The notes: a model not told the origin generated them from the sequence alone. 64,000 nt of DNA from Clostridium_I sp963725425 (GCA_963725425.1 CAVRYJ010000031.1:682001-746000), one strand, 5' to 3'; shown: positions 1-8,521, counted from the stretch's first letter. Program-made: numbers and translations.

Positions 1-843
1 ACAAAGTGAAAGTAGCACCATATATGCAGTTCTTCTATCACTGACATCAAATGCCATTGTTGTGGAATTACCCATACTCTTCATGTCCGTAAGATTACTG
101 CCTTTTACTTCTGAATTTTCTATTCCATTGGCATAATTCCAAATTAAAATACCATGACTTTTAAACACGGTTTTTAAAATATTAGGATCAAAATTCGCAA
201 GTTCACCTATGGTATTAATATTTAATTTATGAAGTTTAGGTGATGTAGCCCTTCCTACCATAAATAAATCTTCTACAGGCATGGTCCACATTTTTTTCTT
301 TATCTCATTTTCAAAAAGCGTATGAACCTTATCTGGTTTTTCGAAGTCTGAAGCCATTTTTGCTAGGAGCTTGTTATGAGCTATTCCTATATTAACTGTA
401 AATCCAAGTTCCACCTTTATCCGTTCCTTTATATCATAAGCAAGTTTTATTGGATCTTTATATAGGTTTCCCATATTAGAAAAATCCAAAAAGCACTCAT
501 CAATGGAGAACCTCTGAATTACAGGTGTAAACTCCTTTAAGATATTTAGCATAACATTGCTACACCTTACATATAAATCATATTTAGGAGCCACAACCTT
601 AAGGTTCGGGCATTTTTGTCTTGCTGAAAACAAAGATTCTCCAGTTTTAATGTTATATTTTTTAGCTAACATAGATTTTGCCAAAACTATTCCATGACGA
701 CTTAATGGATCTCCTCCTATAACTGCTGGTATTTTCCTTATATCCACAGTTGCACCATGTTGAAGTGCATCCGCCGCAGTCCATGATAAAAAAGCAGAAT
801 TCACATCAATGTGAAAAATCATTTTTTCCTTACAATCTCTCAT
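1..843 (-). CDS. dinB: Y-family DNA polymerase (DNA polymerase IV type), 3' part missing
   Basis: Translesion DNA polymerase that copies past damaged template bases. Only the first 281 codons are present; the gene runs off the left edge. The reverse-strand translation shows the palm segment HIDVNSAF (residues 11-18), the finger region IGGDPLSRHGIVLAKS (about 42-57), the catalytic SIDECFLD (113-120, with the Asp-Glu pair) and a helix-hairpin-helix stretch around MPVEDLFMVG. The start is the first in-frame ATG, with AGAAGG about 9 nt upstream; an internal ATG at codon 8 is possible because many relatives begin right before the H-x-D motif. A LexA-type box lies between the -35 and -10 of its promoter, so SOS control is likely. 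It is divergent from gpmA. Confidence 0.9.
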   Translation of the reverse strand, partial: MRDCKEKMIFHIDVNSAFLSWTAADALQHGATVDIRKIPAVIGGDPLSRHGIVLAKSMLAKKYNIKTGESLFSARQKCPNLKVVAPKYDLYVRCSNVMLNILKEFTPVIQRFSIDECFLDFSNMGNLYKDPIKLAYDIKERIKVELGFTVNIGIAHNKLLAKMASDFEKPDKVHTLFENEIKKKMWTMPVEDLFMVGRATSPKLHKLNINTIGELANFDPNILKTVFKSHGILIWNYANGIENSEVKGSNLTDMKSMGNSTTMAFDVSDRRTAYMVLLSLC

Positions 844-917
844 ATAAAAACCTTCTATCCTTATATATTAAAACTTATGCTCATACAGTTTTTGTATTTT
901 GTAAATAGATTAATTAT

Positions 918-946
918 ATTATATACGAACATATGTTCTATGTAAA
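918..946 (-). promoter_or_regulatory. dinB promoter with a LexA (SOS) box in the spacer
   Basis: On the minus strand TTTACA (946-941) and TATAAT (923-918) are separated by exactly 17 nt. The palindrome CGAACATATGTTCT (926-939 on +) fills that spacer and matches the Gram-positive LexA/DinR box CGAACN4GTTCG with one end mismatch. Bound LexA would cover the polymerase contact region. The match and spacing are seen directly; LexA binding is inferred. Confidence 0.85.
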
Positions 947-998
947 GCATTTTAATTTAAACTATACGAAATTTATTTTTAATAATAATGATTATTAC

Positions 999-1027
999 TT
1001 GTAATCTCTATACTAATTGTATAAAAT
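999..1027 (+). promoter_or_regulatory. predicted gpmA promoter
   Basis: TTGTAA (999-1004), a 17-nt spacer and TAAAAT (1022-1027) form a sigma-A-like promoter 75 nt upstream of the gpmA start. Confidence 0.55.
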
Positions 1028-1102
1028 TTATATAAGGAAGCTACAATATCTAAGAATGCATATCACAAAAGTGAATATATAAAATTACCTGGAGGGATTT
1101 CT

Positions 1103-1873
1103 ATGACAAAATTAGTTTTAATAAGGCATGGTGAAAGTGAATGGAATAAAGAAAATAGATTCACAGGTTGGACAGATGTAGATTTATCTGAAAAAGGCCT
1201 AGAAGAAGCTGTTCATGCAGGAAAAATATTAAAAAATAATAACTACTTATTTGACATTTCTTACACTTCAGTTTTAAAAAGAGCAATAAAAACTCTTTCT
1301 ACTATTCTAGAGGAATTAGACCTTCTTTGGATACCCGTATATAAATCTTGGAAACTTAATGAAAGACATTATGGTGCACTCCAAGGTTTAAACAAAGCTG
1401 AAACAGCTAAAAAATATGGAGATGAACAGGTTCACAAATGGAGACGATATGTAGACGTAAGACCACCTGCACTAGATAAAAGTGATGCCAGATATGCAGG
1501 AAATGAATATAAATATCATGACTTAAAACAAGAAGAAATACCTGCTACTGAAAACCTTGATGATACACAAAAAAGAGTAATTGAATACTGGCATGAATTT
1601 ATTGTTCCTCAAATAAAAGGCGGCAAAAAAATCATTATAACCGCTCATGGAAATACTCTAAGGTCACTTGTAAGATATCTGGATAAAATTCCCGGAAACG
1701 GAATTGCTAATTTGAATATACCAACTGGTATCCCACTTGTATATGAACTAGATGAAGATTTATCACCAATACGCCACTATTATTTAGGTATGGATGGTGA
1801 ATTACCTGCAGAGATTATATCCACTGATATACCAAAAAAAGTAGAAGACTATAAAACCATTATTGAAAAATAG
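1103..1873 (+). CDS. gpmA: 2,3-bisphosphoglycerate-dependent phosphoglycerate mutase
   Basis: Interconverts 3-phosphoglycerate and 2-phosphoglycerate in cytoplasmic glycolysis and gluconeogenesis. The 256-residue protein has the histidine phosphatase signature LIRHGESEWN at residues 6-15 with the phosphoacceptor His9, the substrate-binding NRFTGWTDVDLSEKG, the ERHYGALQGLNKAETAKKYG segment and the second catalytic His in TAHGNTLRSLVRYL. Its length fits the tetrameric/dimeric dPGM class (about 250). A GGAGGG ribosome site lies 7 nt before the ATG. It is a single-gene unit closed by a strong hairpin. Clostridia often rely on the cofactor-independent GpmI, so this may be a second isozyme. Confidence 0.93.
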   Translation: MTKLVLIRHGESEWNKENRFTGWTDVDLSEKGLEEAVHAGKILKNNNYLFDISYTSVLKRAIKTLSTILEELDLLWIPVYKSWKLNERHYGALQGLNKAETAKKYGDEQVHKWRRYVDVRPPALDKSDARYAGNEYKYHDLKQEEIPATENLDDTQKRVIEYWHEFIVPQIKGGKKIIITAHGNTLRSLVRYLDKIPGNGIANLNIPTGIPLVYELDEDLSPIRHYYLGMDGELPAEIISTDIPKKVEDYKTIIEK

Positions 1874-1972
1874 CTCTAATGAAATTTATAAAAGTATGTC
1901 AAGGTTTATTAAAGCATAGAAAAGAAACACACATACTTGCGAAATATAATCTATTAATCAAAAACCAAGGAA

Positions 1973-2010
1973 CTGTATCCCAATAGAAATTAATTTCTAT
2001 TGGGATACAG
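1973..2010. terminator. bidirectional hairpin between gpmA and ilvH
   Basis: Perfect 18-bp arms (CTGTATCCCAATAGAAAT at 1973-1990 and its complement at 1993-2010) around a 2-nt loop separate two convergent genes. The + side continues into an A/T-rich stretch rather than a clean U-tract. Confidence 0.75.
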
Positions 2011-2036
2011 CATAAAAATAATTTTATTTTATTTTA

Positions 2037-2080
2037 TTTTGCCCCAAGGCGAAATTCCCTTAACTCTTAACCTTTAACTT
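2037..2080 (-). repeat. hairpin plus heptad-repeat tract at the ilvH 3' end
   Basis: TTTTGCC-CCAA-GGCGAAA (2037-2054) is followed by the heptads TTAACTC, TTAACCT and TTAACTT (2060-2080). The ilvH stop codon (complement of 2067-2069) is the first three bases of the second heptad, and the last codons of ilvH lie inside the tract. Confidence 0.8.
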
Positions 2081-2372
2081 CTTTTTTTTGTGAAAGTTCT
2101 TTATCCAATTTATTAAAAATAGGAAATTCGTCTTCAGTATGAAGGGAAACATCTAGAACATCGTATAGTTTCTCCAGTTGTTTTATGATTTGCTCTGTTC
2201 TTTCATCGTTTTTTATAAGTAAATACATCTGACTGGTATCACTATCATTTATCTCTGAACATATTATACCCTCTAAATTAAAAGCCCTTCTAGCGAAGAG
2301 TCCAACAATGTGAGACATAACCCCAGGATGATTATTAACTATTAATTTTATTACATAATTTTCTGTTGTCAT
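2067..2372 (-). CDS. ilvH: acetolactate synthase small (regulatory) subunit
   Basis: Regulatory subunit of acetohydroxyacid synthase, the first common enzyme of valine, leucine and isoleucine synthesis; it binds valine and stimulates the catalytic subunit. The 101 residues consist mainly of one ACT domain (residues 5-75, with the typical VNNHPGVMSHIVGLFARRAFN start), so it is shorter than the usual two-domain IlvH of about 160 residues and closer in size to IlvM-type subunits. It overlaps ilvB by 4 bp, a sign of translational coupling. Its last residues, EVKG, and its TAA stop are encoded by a heptad repeat, so the original C-terminus may have been replaced by repeat sequence. Confidence 0.88.
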   Translation of the reverse strand: MTTENYVIKLIVNNHPGVMSHIVGLFARRAFNLEGIICSEINDSDTSQMYLLIKNDERTEQIIKQLEKLYDVLDVSLHTEDEFPIFNKLDKELSQKKEVKG

Positions 2373-4039
2373 AGTATTTCACCACCTATCATCTCGGAGA
2401 TTCCTGCTCCTGGCACAACCATGGGTACAACATTCTCAAATTCTTCAATTGGTATGTTTATTAAATGTGGTCCCTTTTCACCAAATATTTTTTTTAATAC
2501 ATCTAATGGCTTCTCATCTTTTTTAACATTATAGCCTTCAATTCCAAACCCCTTAGCTATAGTTGCAAAATCCGGATTTGTAACAAACTTTGATGCCATA
2601 TAATGTTCATGATAAAATAACTGTTGCTGTTGTCTTACAAGCCCCAAACGTCCATTGTTTAATATTATTATTTTTACGTTTAACTGTAAATCAGCTAAGG
2701 TAGCAAGTTCTTGAATATTCATTAAAAATGATCCATCACCAGAAAAACAAACTATAGTTTTTTCTGGATTCGCAATTGCTGCACCAATGGCAGCGGGAAG
2801 CCCAAAACCCATAGTTCCAAGTCCACTAGATGTTAAAAGTGTTTTAGGATGTTTAAATGGATACGTTTTTACAACCCACATCTGATGCTGACCAACATCT
2901 GTTGTAATTATAGTGTCATCTGGAGCTAAATCACTCACAGTTTTAATTATATTTATTGGATGAAAGTCATCCTGCACGTCCGGCACACATATTGGCATTT
3001 GCATTTTTTTATTTTGTATATAGCTTATCCACACTGTCCTGTTATTTTCATCTATAAAATCTATCATTTCATCCATAACTTGAGCTATATCTGCACAAAT
3101 TGACAAATCGGTTTTTTTGATTTTATCTATTTCTACATCATCTATATCCACATGAATTATTTTAGCTTCAGGGCAAAATTTATTTATATTTCCAACTGCT
3201 CTATCGTCAAAACGTACTCCAAATGCAAGTATAAGGTCTGATTCATTTAGAAGTAAATTAGTATATCTTTCACCGTGCATTCCAAGCATTCCAATATAAA
3301 GAGGATCTTGCATTGGAAATGTACCAAGCCCCATTGTTGTTGAAACTACCGGTATATTATTTTTCTTTGCAAATCTATATAGAATTTCTGCAGAATCTGA
3401 ATTTACAATTCCACCGCCAATATATAAAATTGGTTTATCCGACTTATTTATCATTTTTGCAGCTTTCTTAATTAACCCTTCATCAATAGTATTACCGATA
3501 ATTTTAGTTATAAGTTCAGGCCATTTTTCAAACTCCACTTCTTCTGTTTGGACATTCTTAGGAATATCTACCAAAACAGGTCCCTTCCTGCCTTCTTCTG
3601 CAATTCTAAAAGCTTCAGGAATAACATAAAAAAGTTCTTCTGCTGATCTCACAAAAAAATTATGTTTTGTTATTGGAACAGTTAGTCCATAAGTGTCCAC
3701 TTCTTGGAAAGAATCCGTTCCCACATAATCATATGACACTTGACCTGTTATAGCTACCATCGGTACAGAATCAAGCTTAGCATCAGCAATTCCAGTAAGT
3801 AGATTTGTTGCACCTGGACCAGATGTAGCAAAACATACTGCTGCCTTTCCTGTTGAACGAGCTATCCCATGAGCTATAAATGCTGCACCTTGTTCATGCC
3901 TTGCCAAGACATGTTTTATGCCACTATTATACAACGCATCATAAAGTGGAAGATTTGTTCCACCAGGAATTCCAGCAATAACGTCTATACCTAGTTTTTC
4001 TAAAAGTTTTATTGTTATTTCAGCCCCACTCAATCTCAT
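2369..4039 (-). CDS. ilvB: acetolactate synthase large (catalytic) subunit
   Basis: Thiamine-diphosphate enzyme that condenses two pyruvates to 2-acetolactate, or pyruvate with 2-oxobutyrate, for branched-chain amino acids. The 556-residue protein has the expected three domains: an N-terminal pyrimidine-binding domain with the catalytic Glu in ARHEQGAAF (near residue 49) and SGPGATNLLTG, a central FAD-binding domain (about 190-325), and a C-terminal diphosphate-binding domain with GDGSFLMNIQELATL and LNNGRLGLV. Pairing with ilvH marks it as the biosynthetic rather than the catabolic AlsS form. The two-gene operon is preceded by a consensus promoter and a leader of about 200 nt. No other ilv or leu gene is nearby. 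Confidence 0.93.
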   Translation of the reverse strand: MRLSGAEITIKLLEKLGIDVIAGIPGGTNLPLYDALYNSGIKHVLARHEQGAAFIAHGIARSTGKAAVCFATSGPGATNLLTGIADAKLDSVPMVAITGQVSYDYVGTDSFQEVDTYGLTVPITKHNFFVRSAEELFYVIPEAFRIAEEGRKGPVLVDIPKNVQTEEVEFEKWPELITKIIGNTIDEGLIKKAAKMINKSDKPILYIGGGIVNSDSAEILYRFAKKNNIPVVSTTMGLGTFPMQDPLYIGMLGMHGERYTNLLLNESDLILAFGVRFDDRAVGNINKFCPEAKIIHVDIDDVEIDKIKKTDLSICADIAQVMDEMIDFIDENNRTVWISYIQNKKMQMPICVPDVQDDFHPINIIKTVSDLAPDDTIITTDVGQHQMWVVKTYPFKHPKTLLTSSGLGTMGFGLPAAIGAAIANPEKTIVCFSGDGSFLMNIQELATLADLQLNVKIIILNNGRLGLVRQQQQLFYHEHYMASKFVTNPDFATIAKGFGIEGYNVKKDEKPLDVLKKIFGEKGPHLINIPIEEFENVVPMVVPGAGISEMIGGEIL

Positions 4040-4073
4040 AAAAAAACGCCCCCCTTCTCTCAGTCTAAAATTA

Positions 4074-4193
4074 AAAGTTAAGAGTTATAAGTTGTCTTTA
4101 CAAGTTAAAAATAGCACCTAAGTTTATTAAGTTTTCTGCCACAGCATAAAACTTTTCATTAACTCTTAACTTTTAACTTTTAACTCTTAACTG
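4074..4193 (-). repeat. hairpin and heptad tracts in the ilvB leader
   Basis: Five perfect tandem heptads, TTAACTC TTAACTT TTAACTT / TTAACTC TTAACTG, fill 4159-4193. An imperfect hairpin (4129-4154, arms AAGTTTTCTG and CAGCATAAAACTT) precedes them on +, and a short tract in reverse orientation lies at 4074-4094. All would be transcribed in the 5' leader of ilvBH. Confidence 0.8.
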
Positions 4194-4247
4194 TTTGTGT
4201 TACCCTCTTCTATTTCAATATCATTTAATTATATATATTTTTAACAA

Positions 4248-4276
4248 ATTTTATTACGTAGAGGTATTATTGTCAA
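4248..4276 (-). promoter_or_regulatory. predicted ilvBH promoter
   Basis: On the minus strand TTGACA (4276-4271), a 17-nt spacer and TAAAAT (4253-4248) match sigma-A consensus well. Transcription from about 4241 gives a leader of about 200 nt. I looked for a branched-chain leader peptide with a ribosome site in this leader and found none. The rest of 4277-4421 holds an A/T-rich imperfect hairpin (4286-4317) and no gene. Confidence 0.75.
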
Positions 4277-4421
4277 TGGTTTTTGCCTATTATTGCACTT
4301 TATATTTTAAATAGGCATTTTTTTGAAAATTCTATAAAATCACTATATGTAAATTAACGATTTTCCAGCGTTCTTCCTTAACTTGTATTTGGTCACAGTT
4401 TCTTGTTTCTGTTCACTTATT

Positions 4422-4472
4422 AAGTTTTCTGTCCCAGCAGAAAACTTTTCATTAACTCTTAACTTTTAACTG
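4422..4472 (-). repeat. hairpin plus heptad tract at the 3' end of the DUF815 gene
   Basis: Perfect 10-bp arms AAGTTTTCTG (4422-4431) and CAGAAAACTT (4438-4447) are followed by the heptads TTAACTC, TTAACTT, TTAACTG (4452-4472). The stop codon of the AAA+ gene (complement of 4459-4461) is the start of the second heptad, and its final VKS is heptad-encoded. Confidence 0.82.
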
Positions 4473-5796
4473 TTTTCACGCTTGCTTCAAGCCAGTCTAC
4501 AAATTGTCTAGCTGTCCTTGCTGAGCGCCCATTATACCAAAGTTCCCATTTTTTAGCTTCACTATGTAAGGTTTCTTTATCAATATTCAGATTTCTTTTT
4601 TCCGCTATACCGTCCACAATTTCTAAATATTTTTTCTGATCTGGTGAGGAGAAAACAACATTTATACCAAATCTATCTGCAAGAGATAATTTTTCCTGAA
4701 CACTATCTCCAGAATGAACTTCTTCATTACCACTCCCTGCTCTCTCACTGAAATATTCCTTTACAAGATGTCTTCTATTAGACGTTGCATATATTAAAAT
4801 ATTTGAGGATTTGCTTTCAAGTCCACCCTCTAATATAGCTTTAAGTGCTGTGTAACTCTCTTCATCATCCCCAAATACAAGATCATCAACAAAAATTATA
4901 AACCTCTGTGTTCTGTCCTTTAAACTTCTTATTATATCAGGGAAATCTGTAAGATAAGCCTTTGGCACTTCAACCATTCTAAGTCCTTTTGTATAATATT
5001 TATTTAATATAGCTTTTACAGTGGATGACTTTCCAGTGCCTCTATCTCCATGTAGGAGTACATTGTTTCCAGAAAAACCATTTAAAAATTGAACTGTATT
5101 TTCTATTATTACGGATCTTTCCACTTCATATCCAATAAGGTCTTCTATCTCAACTGGATCAGGTCTCTTTACCCCCTTAAAGTATCCTTTTCCATCTATA
5201 CGCTCCCACACAAAAGCCCTATACTCAGCAAATGCTCCAGAACCATAGTTTTTATGAAAAGCTTCAAGTTCATCTATAAATTCTGACCACCTAGTAGTAT
5301 TACTTAATTTTTCTTTTATAGCATTTATATGCCTTGGATAATCCTCTGTATTAAGTTCTGAACACTTAGTATCCCATTCTGGTAGTTTTTCAATAATGTA
5401 TTTAAACTCACTTTCGCCAAAATAACTTAATAAATAGTTTTTAATACTTTGGGAATTTACTCTTGATAGTAACTGAAGATTTTCTAAATCGATATGTACT
5501 GCTTCTTTTATAAAATCTCTCTTTTTACCTATTTTACAGTTATCAACACTTTTTGAGAATGGATTTTCATCAAATATAATTTTATCTATAATATACTCCT
5601 CTAAAGAGTTTGCCTCACTTTCAGCTAAACTAAGAAAAAAGTCATTATAAAAATTGAGAACTATAGGTAATTGCTTCTCATCACCGCTAATATAATCAAG
5701 TAATGTTTTAAGTTTTTTAATCACTGTATCTTGTAGTAATTTTCTATAGATGGAAATTGAATCTAATGCCAGTTTAGAACTTTTGATTTCAAACAT
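4459..5796 (-). CDS. DUF815-family AAA+ ATPase
   Basis: Predicted cytoplasmic P-loop ATPase of the DUF815 family; the cellular role is not established. The 445 residues comprise a helical N-terminal region of about 210 residues and a AAA+ module with Walker A GDRGTGKSS (near 250), Walker B FIIFVDDL (near 300), a sensor-like ATSNRRHL, and a C-terminal lid with RSARTARQFVDWL. The family is common as a single gene in Firmicutes. The start ATG follows a weak ribosome site. The last codons (VKS, stop) come from the heptad repeat, so the natural C-terminus may have been clipped or extended slightly. No operon partner is seen. Confidence 0.85.
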   Translation of the reverse strand: MFEIKSSKLALDSISIYRKLLQDTVIKKLKTLLDYISGDEKQLPIVLNFYNDFFLSLAESEANSLEEYIIDKIIFDENPFSKSVDNCKIGKKRDFIKEAVHIDLENLQLLSRVNSQSIKNYLLSYFGESEFKYIIEKLPEWDTKCSELNTEDYPRHINAIKEKLSNTTRWSEFIDELEAFHKNYGSGAFAEYRAFVWERIDGKGYFKGVKRPDPVEIEDLIGYEVERSVIIENTVQFLNGFSGNNVLLHGDRGTGKSSTVKAILNKYYTKGLRMVEVPKAYLTDFPDIIRSLKDRTQRFIIFVDDLVFGDDEESYTALKAILEGGLESKSSNILIYATSNRRHLVKEYFSERAGSGNEEVHSGDSVQEKLSLADRFGINVVFSSPDQKKYLEIVDGIAEKRNLNIDKETLHSEAKKWELWYNGRSARTARQFVDWLEASVKTVKS

Positions 5797-5907
5797 ATTT
5801 GCCCCCTAATTAATCTTATGTTTTTTTGTAAAAACCCGAACTCCTTCAACTAAAATTCAGGTAGAACTCCAAGTAAAATTTTCCCACCTGAGTACAAGTT
5901 TTATTTT

Positions 5908-5963
5908 AGGCACCTTAAATAAAATAGACTAGAATACTCTCTAGTTATTTTTTTAAGATGCCT
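5908..5963. repeat. 56-bp short form of repeat family A
   Basis: Ends AGGCACCTTAAA (5908-5919) and TTTAAGATGCCT (5952-5963) are inverted copies with one mismatch. The interior contains AAAATAGACTAGAATACT and CTAGTTATTT, matching the inner right end of the 160-bp family A elements. It lies between the DUF815 start and the Pro/Gly-rich gene. The remainder of 5797-6056 shows no gene. Confidence 0.7.
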
Positions 5964-6056
5964 TATTTATTTATCTTAATAAATTACGCCTTAAAAGTCA
6001 AATTACTAAAATATGCAATTGGGACTATGTCATGGATAAATTTATTGAATAACATT

Positions 6057-6581
6057 CTAGTAACATTGAAAGCTTTGTATATCCCGTAAATCCATTCCAA
6101 AGTATCCCCATCGATGACCATTCCACTTGTAGCCTGATGCTGACTGCCTCCCTACATAGGTAAGCCAAGCCCAAAATGACTTTCCTCTTTTAGGCCATAT
6201 ATAAACATATCTGTATACACAAGGTCTTATCGCACCTGGATCTACTGCCTTCAGTTCTGGTTCACCTTTTTTTTGTGACTTAACAGGTGTTTTGCTTGGA
6301 GGTGGTCCTGGAGGTGATCCTGGCTGTTGACCTTGTGGTGGTCCATTATGTGATCCTTGATGTGATCCATGTTGTGACCCGTAAGGCTGACCTCCTGAAT
6401 ATCCTGATCCTGTCTGTCTAGGGCTTTCACATTGTCCAACATAGGAATATCTGTATGGACAGAAAGGTGGAATCTCAGAATCATCATATTGCTGTGAATC
6501 ATAGTCACTGTAAAATTCGTCGCTGTTTTCATTGTATGTTTCTTCTGGCTCATGATGTCTGTAGTAATTACAGTAATACAT
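6057..6581 (-). CDS. Pro/Gly/Gln-rich protein with an aromatic C-terminal domain, unknown function
   Basis: Not assigned to a known function. The start at 6581 is chosen because AAGGAG lies 7 nt upstream; a longer frame exists without support. The 174 residues have three parts: an N-terminus rich in Tyr, His and Asp (MYYCNYYRHH start), a central low-complexity region (about 65-105) of Gly, Gln, Ser, His and Pro repeats such as GSQHGSHQGSHNG and PPGPPPS, and a compact C-terminal domain of about 55 residues rich in Trp, Tyr and Arg (RYVYIWPKRGKSFWAWLTYVG). There is no signal peptide. The composition resembles spore-surface proteins of spore formers, but that is inference. Confidence 0.65.
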   Translation of the reverse strand: MYYCNYYRHHEPEETYNENSDEFYSDYDSQQYDDSEIPPFCPYRYSYVGQCESPRQTGSGYSGGQPYGSQHGSHQGSHNGPPQGQQPGSPPGPPPSKTPVKSQKKGEPELKAVDPGAIRPCVYRYVYIWPKRGKSFWAWLTYVGRQSASGYKWNGHRWGYFGMDLRDIQSFQCY

Positions 6582-6660
6582 GGTTTTTCTCCTTTTTTTT
6601 GATCTCAATATACTATATGCAACTTTACCTATGTGGGTAACACTAAAATCATAGTTTTTT

Positions 6661-6892
6661 ATAAACAGAATTCTTAGTTTAAGTTGGAGTTTTTAGGCCG
6701 TAGGTCATCCATCTGAAACTTAGAAATCGTTATCCAGAGACGTAGCAGCCGTTATACTCTAAATAGAAAGCGATTGATGAAACGACTAAGTGATTCACAC
6801 CAAGCAAAGCTTGGGTTCTCTACTTTTCTAATTTTCCCACTTAATAGAAGATGGGAGTGCTACGGATGGTAGTCATCGGATAAACAGAGTTC
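6661..6892. repeat. repeat family B, full-length copy 1
   Basis: About 232 bp, visibly richer in GC than the neighbourhood. It starts ATAAACAGAATTC (6661-6673) and ends next to a second ATAAACAGAGTTC (6880-6892). It carries several hairpins, including an AGTTTAAGTTGGAG/CATCTGAAACT arm pair and CACCAAGCAAAGCTTGG. A stretch of about 40 nt (AAGTGATTCACACC through CTACTTTTCT) is identical to copy 2. It ends 3 bp from the stop codon of the AI-2E-type transporter and has no coding potential. Confidence 0.75.
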
Positions 6893-6894
6893 AT

Positions 6895-7968
6895 TTATTT
6901 TTCCCTCAGAGTCAAAATTATATTTTTTAAGATTGCATACACTGGAACTACTGCAAAAGCAGCAAAGGGACCCAGTACCGCCACTGCTAATATTACTAAA
7001 ATTATATCTGTCAGTGGATGTATGTTCATACTCCTAGACATAACTATAGGCACCACAACTCTTCCTTTCAATGTTTGAACTACAATAAACACAACTATAA
7101 GCTTTATAATCATTGATACACCCATACTTACTGCAATAACTACTGGAATTATCATTGCTATAAAAAATCCTACAAATGGTATGAATGCTAGAATAAAAGT
7201 TATGGATGAAAGTAACATAGCATCTGGCATACCTATTATTTTATAGCCAATAAAAATTAACGTTGCTAGTGAAAATGCGACTTTAGCCTGACCTGTAACG
7301 TAATGACTTAATATGTCATCACTGTCACTTAGTAGTTTTGATATTAATTTCTTTTTATCATCTTTTGTGAACTCCAATATTTTATCTTGAAGTTTATGAC
7401 CATCGCATAATAAGTAGTACACCATTATTATCATCAATAACACTGCAGAAAACGTATTCATAAAATATCCAACTACTTTTCTACCTATTTGTCCCATGCT
7501 GCCCATATAACTTTTCACCATGGCAGTTAACAAGCGGTAAATTTCCTTCAACCCTATAAAATTATCTACCCATTTTATTGTCCCATCTATGTTTTTTTTA
7601 TCATTTATTATTTTAATAAGCTCACTACTTATTTGGTAAAATTGTTCATAGATATATTGCCAAAAATAAGCTCCAACACCACTTAAAATAAATATAAAAA
7701 TAAGTAAAGTTAACATACTGGATTTTCCGTAACTTATACCTTTATGAATAAAAATTAGGTTTAAAGGTCTTATAATGTAATATATTAGTATAGATAAGAA
7801 TAATGGAATTATAACCGTTTTATCTACAGCTATAACAAGCTTTGCTAAAAATTTCATCTTGCTTAAAAACATAAATGCCAAAAGTACTAAGTTTATTATT
7901 AGTAAATAATGAATTGCTTTGTTTCTCAATTTACCACACCCTAAGATAAAGTCCATAAATCCTTTCAT
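6895..7968 (-). CDS. AI-2E / PerM (UPF0118) family membrane transporter
   Basis: Integral membrane protein of the AI-2E exporter superfamily, whose members export autoinducer-2 or act as Na+/H+ antiporters; the substrate here is unknown. The 357 residues contain two N-terminal hydrophobic helices (about 20-70), a third near 85-105, a long polar extracytoplasmic stretch, and four or more C-terminal helices including GMPDAMLLSSITFILAFIPF and the family-typical VVVPIVMSRSMNIHPLTDI. It is not clearly in an operon with the MarR gene upstream, since a 56-bp repeat separates them. A family B repeat abuts its stop codon. Confidence 0.85.
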   Translation of the reverse strand: MKGFMDFILGCGKLRNKAIHYLLIINLVLLAFMFLSKMKFLAKLVIAVDKTVIIPLFLSILIYYIIRPLNLIFIHKGISYGKSSMLTLLIFIFILSGVGAYFWQYIYEQFYQISSELIKIINDKKNIDGTIKWVDNFIGLKEIYRLLTAMVKSYMGSMGQIGRKVVGYFMNTFSAVLLMIIMVYYLLCDGHKLQDKILEFTKDDKKKLISKLLSDSDDILSHYVTGQAKVAFSLATLIFIGYKIIGMPDAMLLSSITFILAFIPFVGFFIAMIIPVVIAVSMGVSMIIKLIVVFIVVQTLKGRVVVPIVMSRSMNIHPLTDIILVILAVAVLGPFAAFAVVPVYAILKNIILTLREK

Positions 7969-7982
7969 TACAAACTTTAATT

Positions 7983-8038
7983 AGGCATATAGTGCAAAAT
8001 AGACTAAAATGCTACCTAGTCATCTTTTGAATACGCCT
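7983..8038. repeat. 56-bp short form of repeat family A
   Basis: AGGCATAT (7983) and ATACGCCT (to 8038) bound an interior with GCAAAATAGACTAAAATGCT and CCTAGTCAT. It has the same length and interior order as the copy at 5908-5963, but with more divergence. Confidence 0.55.
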
Positions 8039-8080
8039 TGAACTTATTTTAAGCATATTCCTTAGATTTAATTCCTATAT

Positions 8081-8521
8081 TTATATTAATTTTTTAGTTA
8101 TATTATATATATCATCTATAGCATTTAATAAAGTATTAACCTCATCTTCATTTAAAACCTTTATTCTTAGGTGCATATCATCTACTATTTTCGTCTTAAA
8201 CAAACATAAAAAATTATTACCTTCCTCTGATAACTTAACATTTATTATTCTTCTGTCATTTTTATTGTATACCCGTTCAACAAAATTAGCTTTAAGTAGC
8301 TTATCAATAATAATTGTAAGCTGTTGTTTAGAAACAGACATATTCTTCGATAGCTCAGACATGCTCAACATGCCTTCGTCATGAAGTATAAAAATAGCTC
8401 TATGTTGAAGTGGACTTAAATTAGGCTCGCAGCCTATATCCAAGGACTTTATTAATCTTTTTTCCAAAGTTGGTATTAAATAAACAAGTTTTTCAATTAA
8501 TTCTTCTATGTCCTGATCCAT
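8081..8521 (-). CDS. MarR-family transcriptional regulator
   Basis: Winged-helix DNA-binding repressor of the MarR type, probably a homodimer responding to a small aromatic or oxidative ligand. The 146-residue protein has helices for dimerization at both ends, the recognition region MSELSKNMSVSKQQLTIIIDKL (about 52-73) and the wing RVYNKNDRRIINVKLSEEG (about 81-99). A GTGAGG ribosome site precedes the ATG. The targets are unknown; the AI-2E-type transporter directly downstream on the same strand is a plausible one. Confidence 0.85.
   Translation of the reverse strand: MDQDIEELIEKLVYLIPTLEKRLIKSLDIGCEPNLSPLQHRAIFILHDEGMLSMSELSKNMSVSKQQLTIIIDKLLKANFVERVYNKNDRRIINVKLSEEGNNFLCLFKTKIVDDMHLRIKVLNEDEVNTLLNAIDDIYNITKKLI

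Noticed and set aside
4159..4193. Heptad tracts as a CRISPR array or microsatellite artefact
   Set aside because: The units are only 7 bp, there are no spacers, and tracts recur at many separate sites in the same orientation relative to genes, so neither a CRISPR nor a simple slippage product explains them.
4286..4317. Terminator on the + strand (GCCTATT...AATAGGC with T run)
   Set aside because: No + strand gene precedes it; it looks more like a worn family A-type end in the ilvB upstream region.
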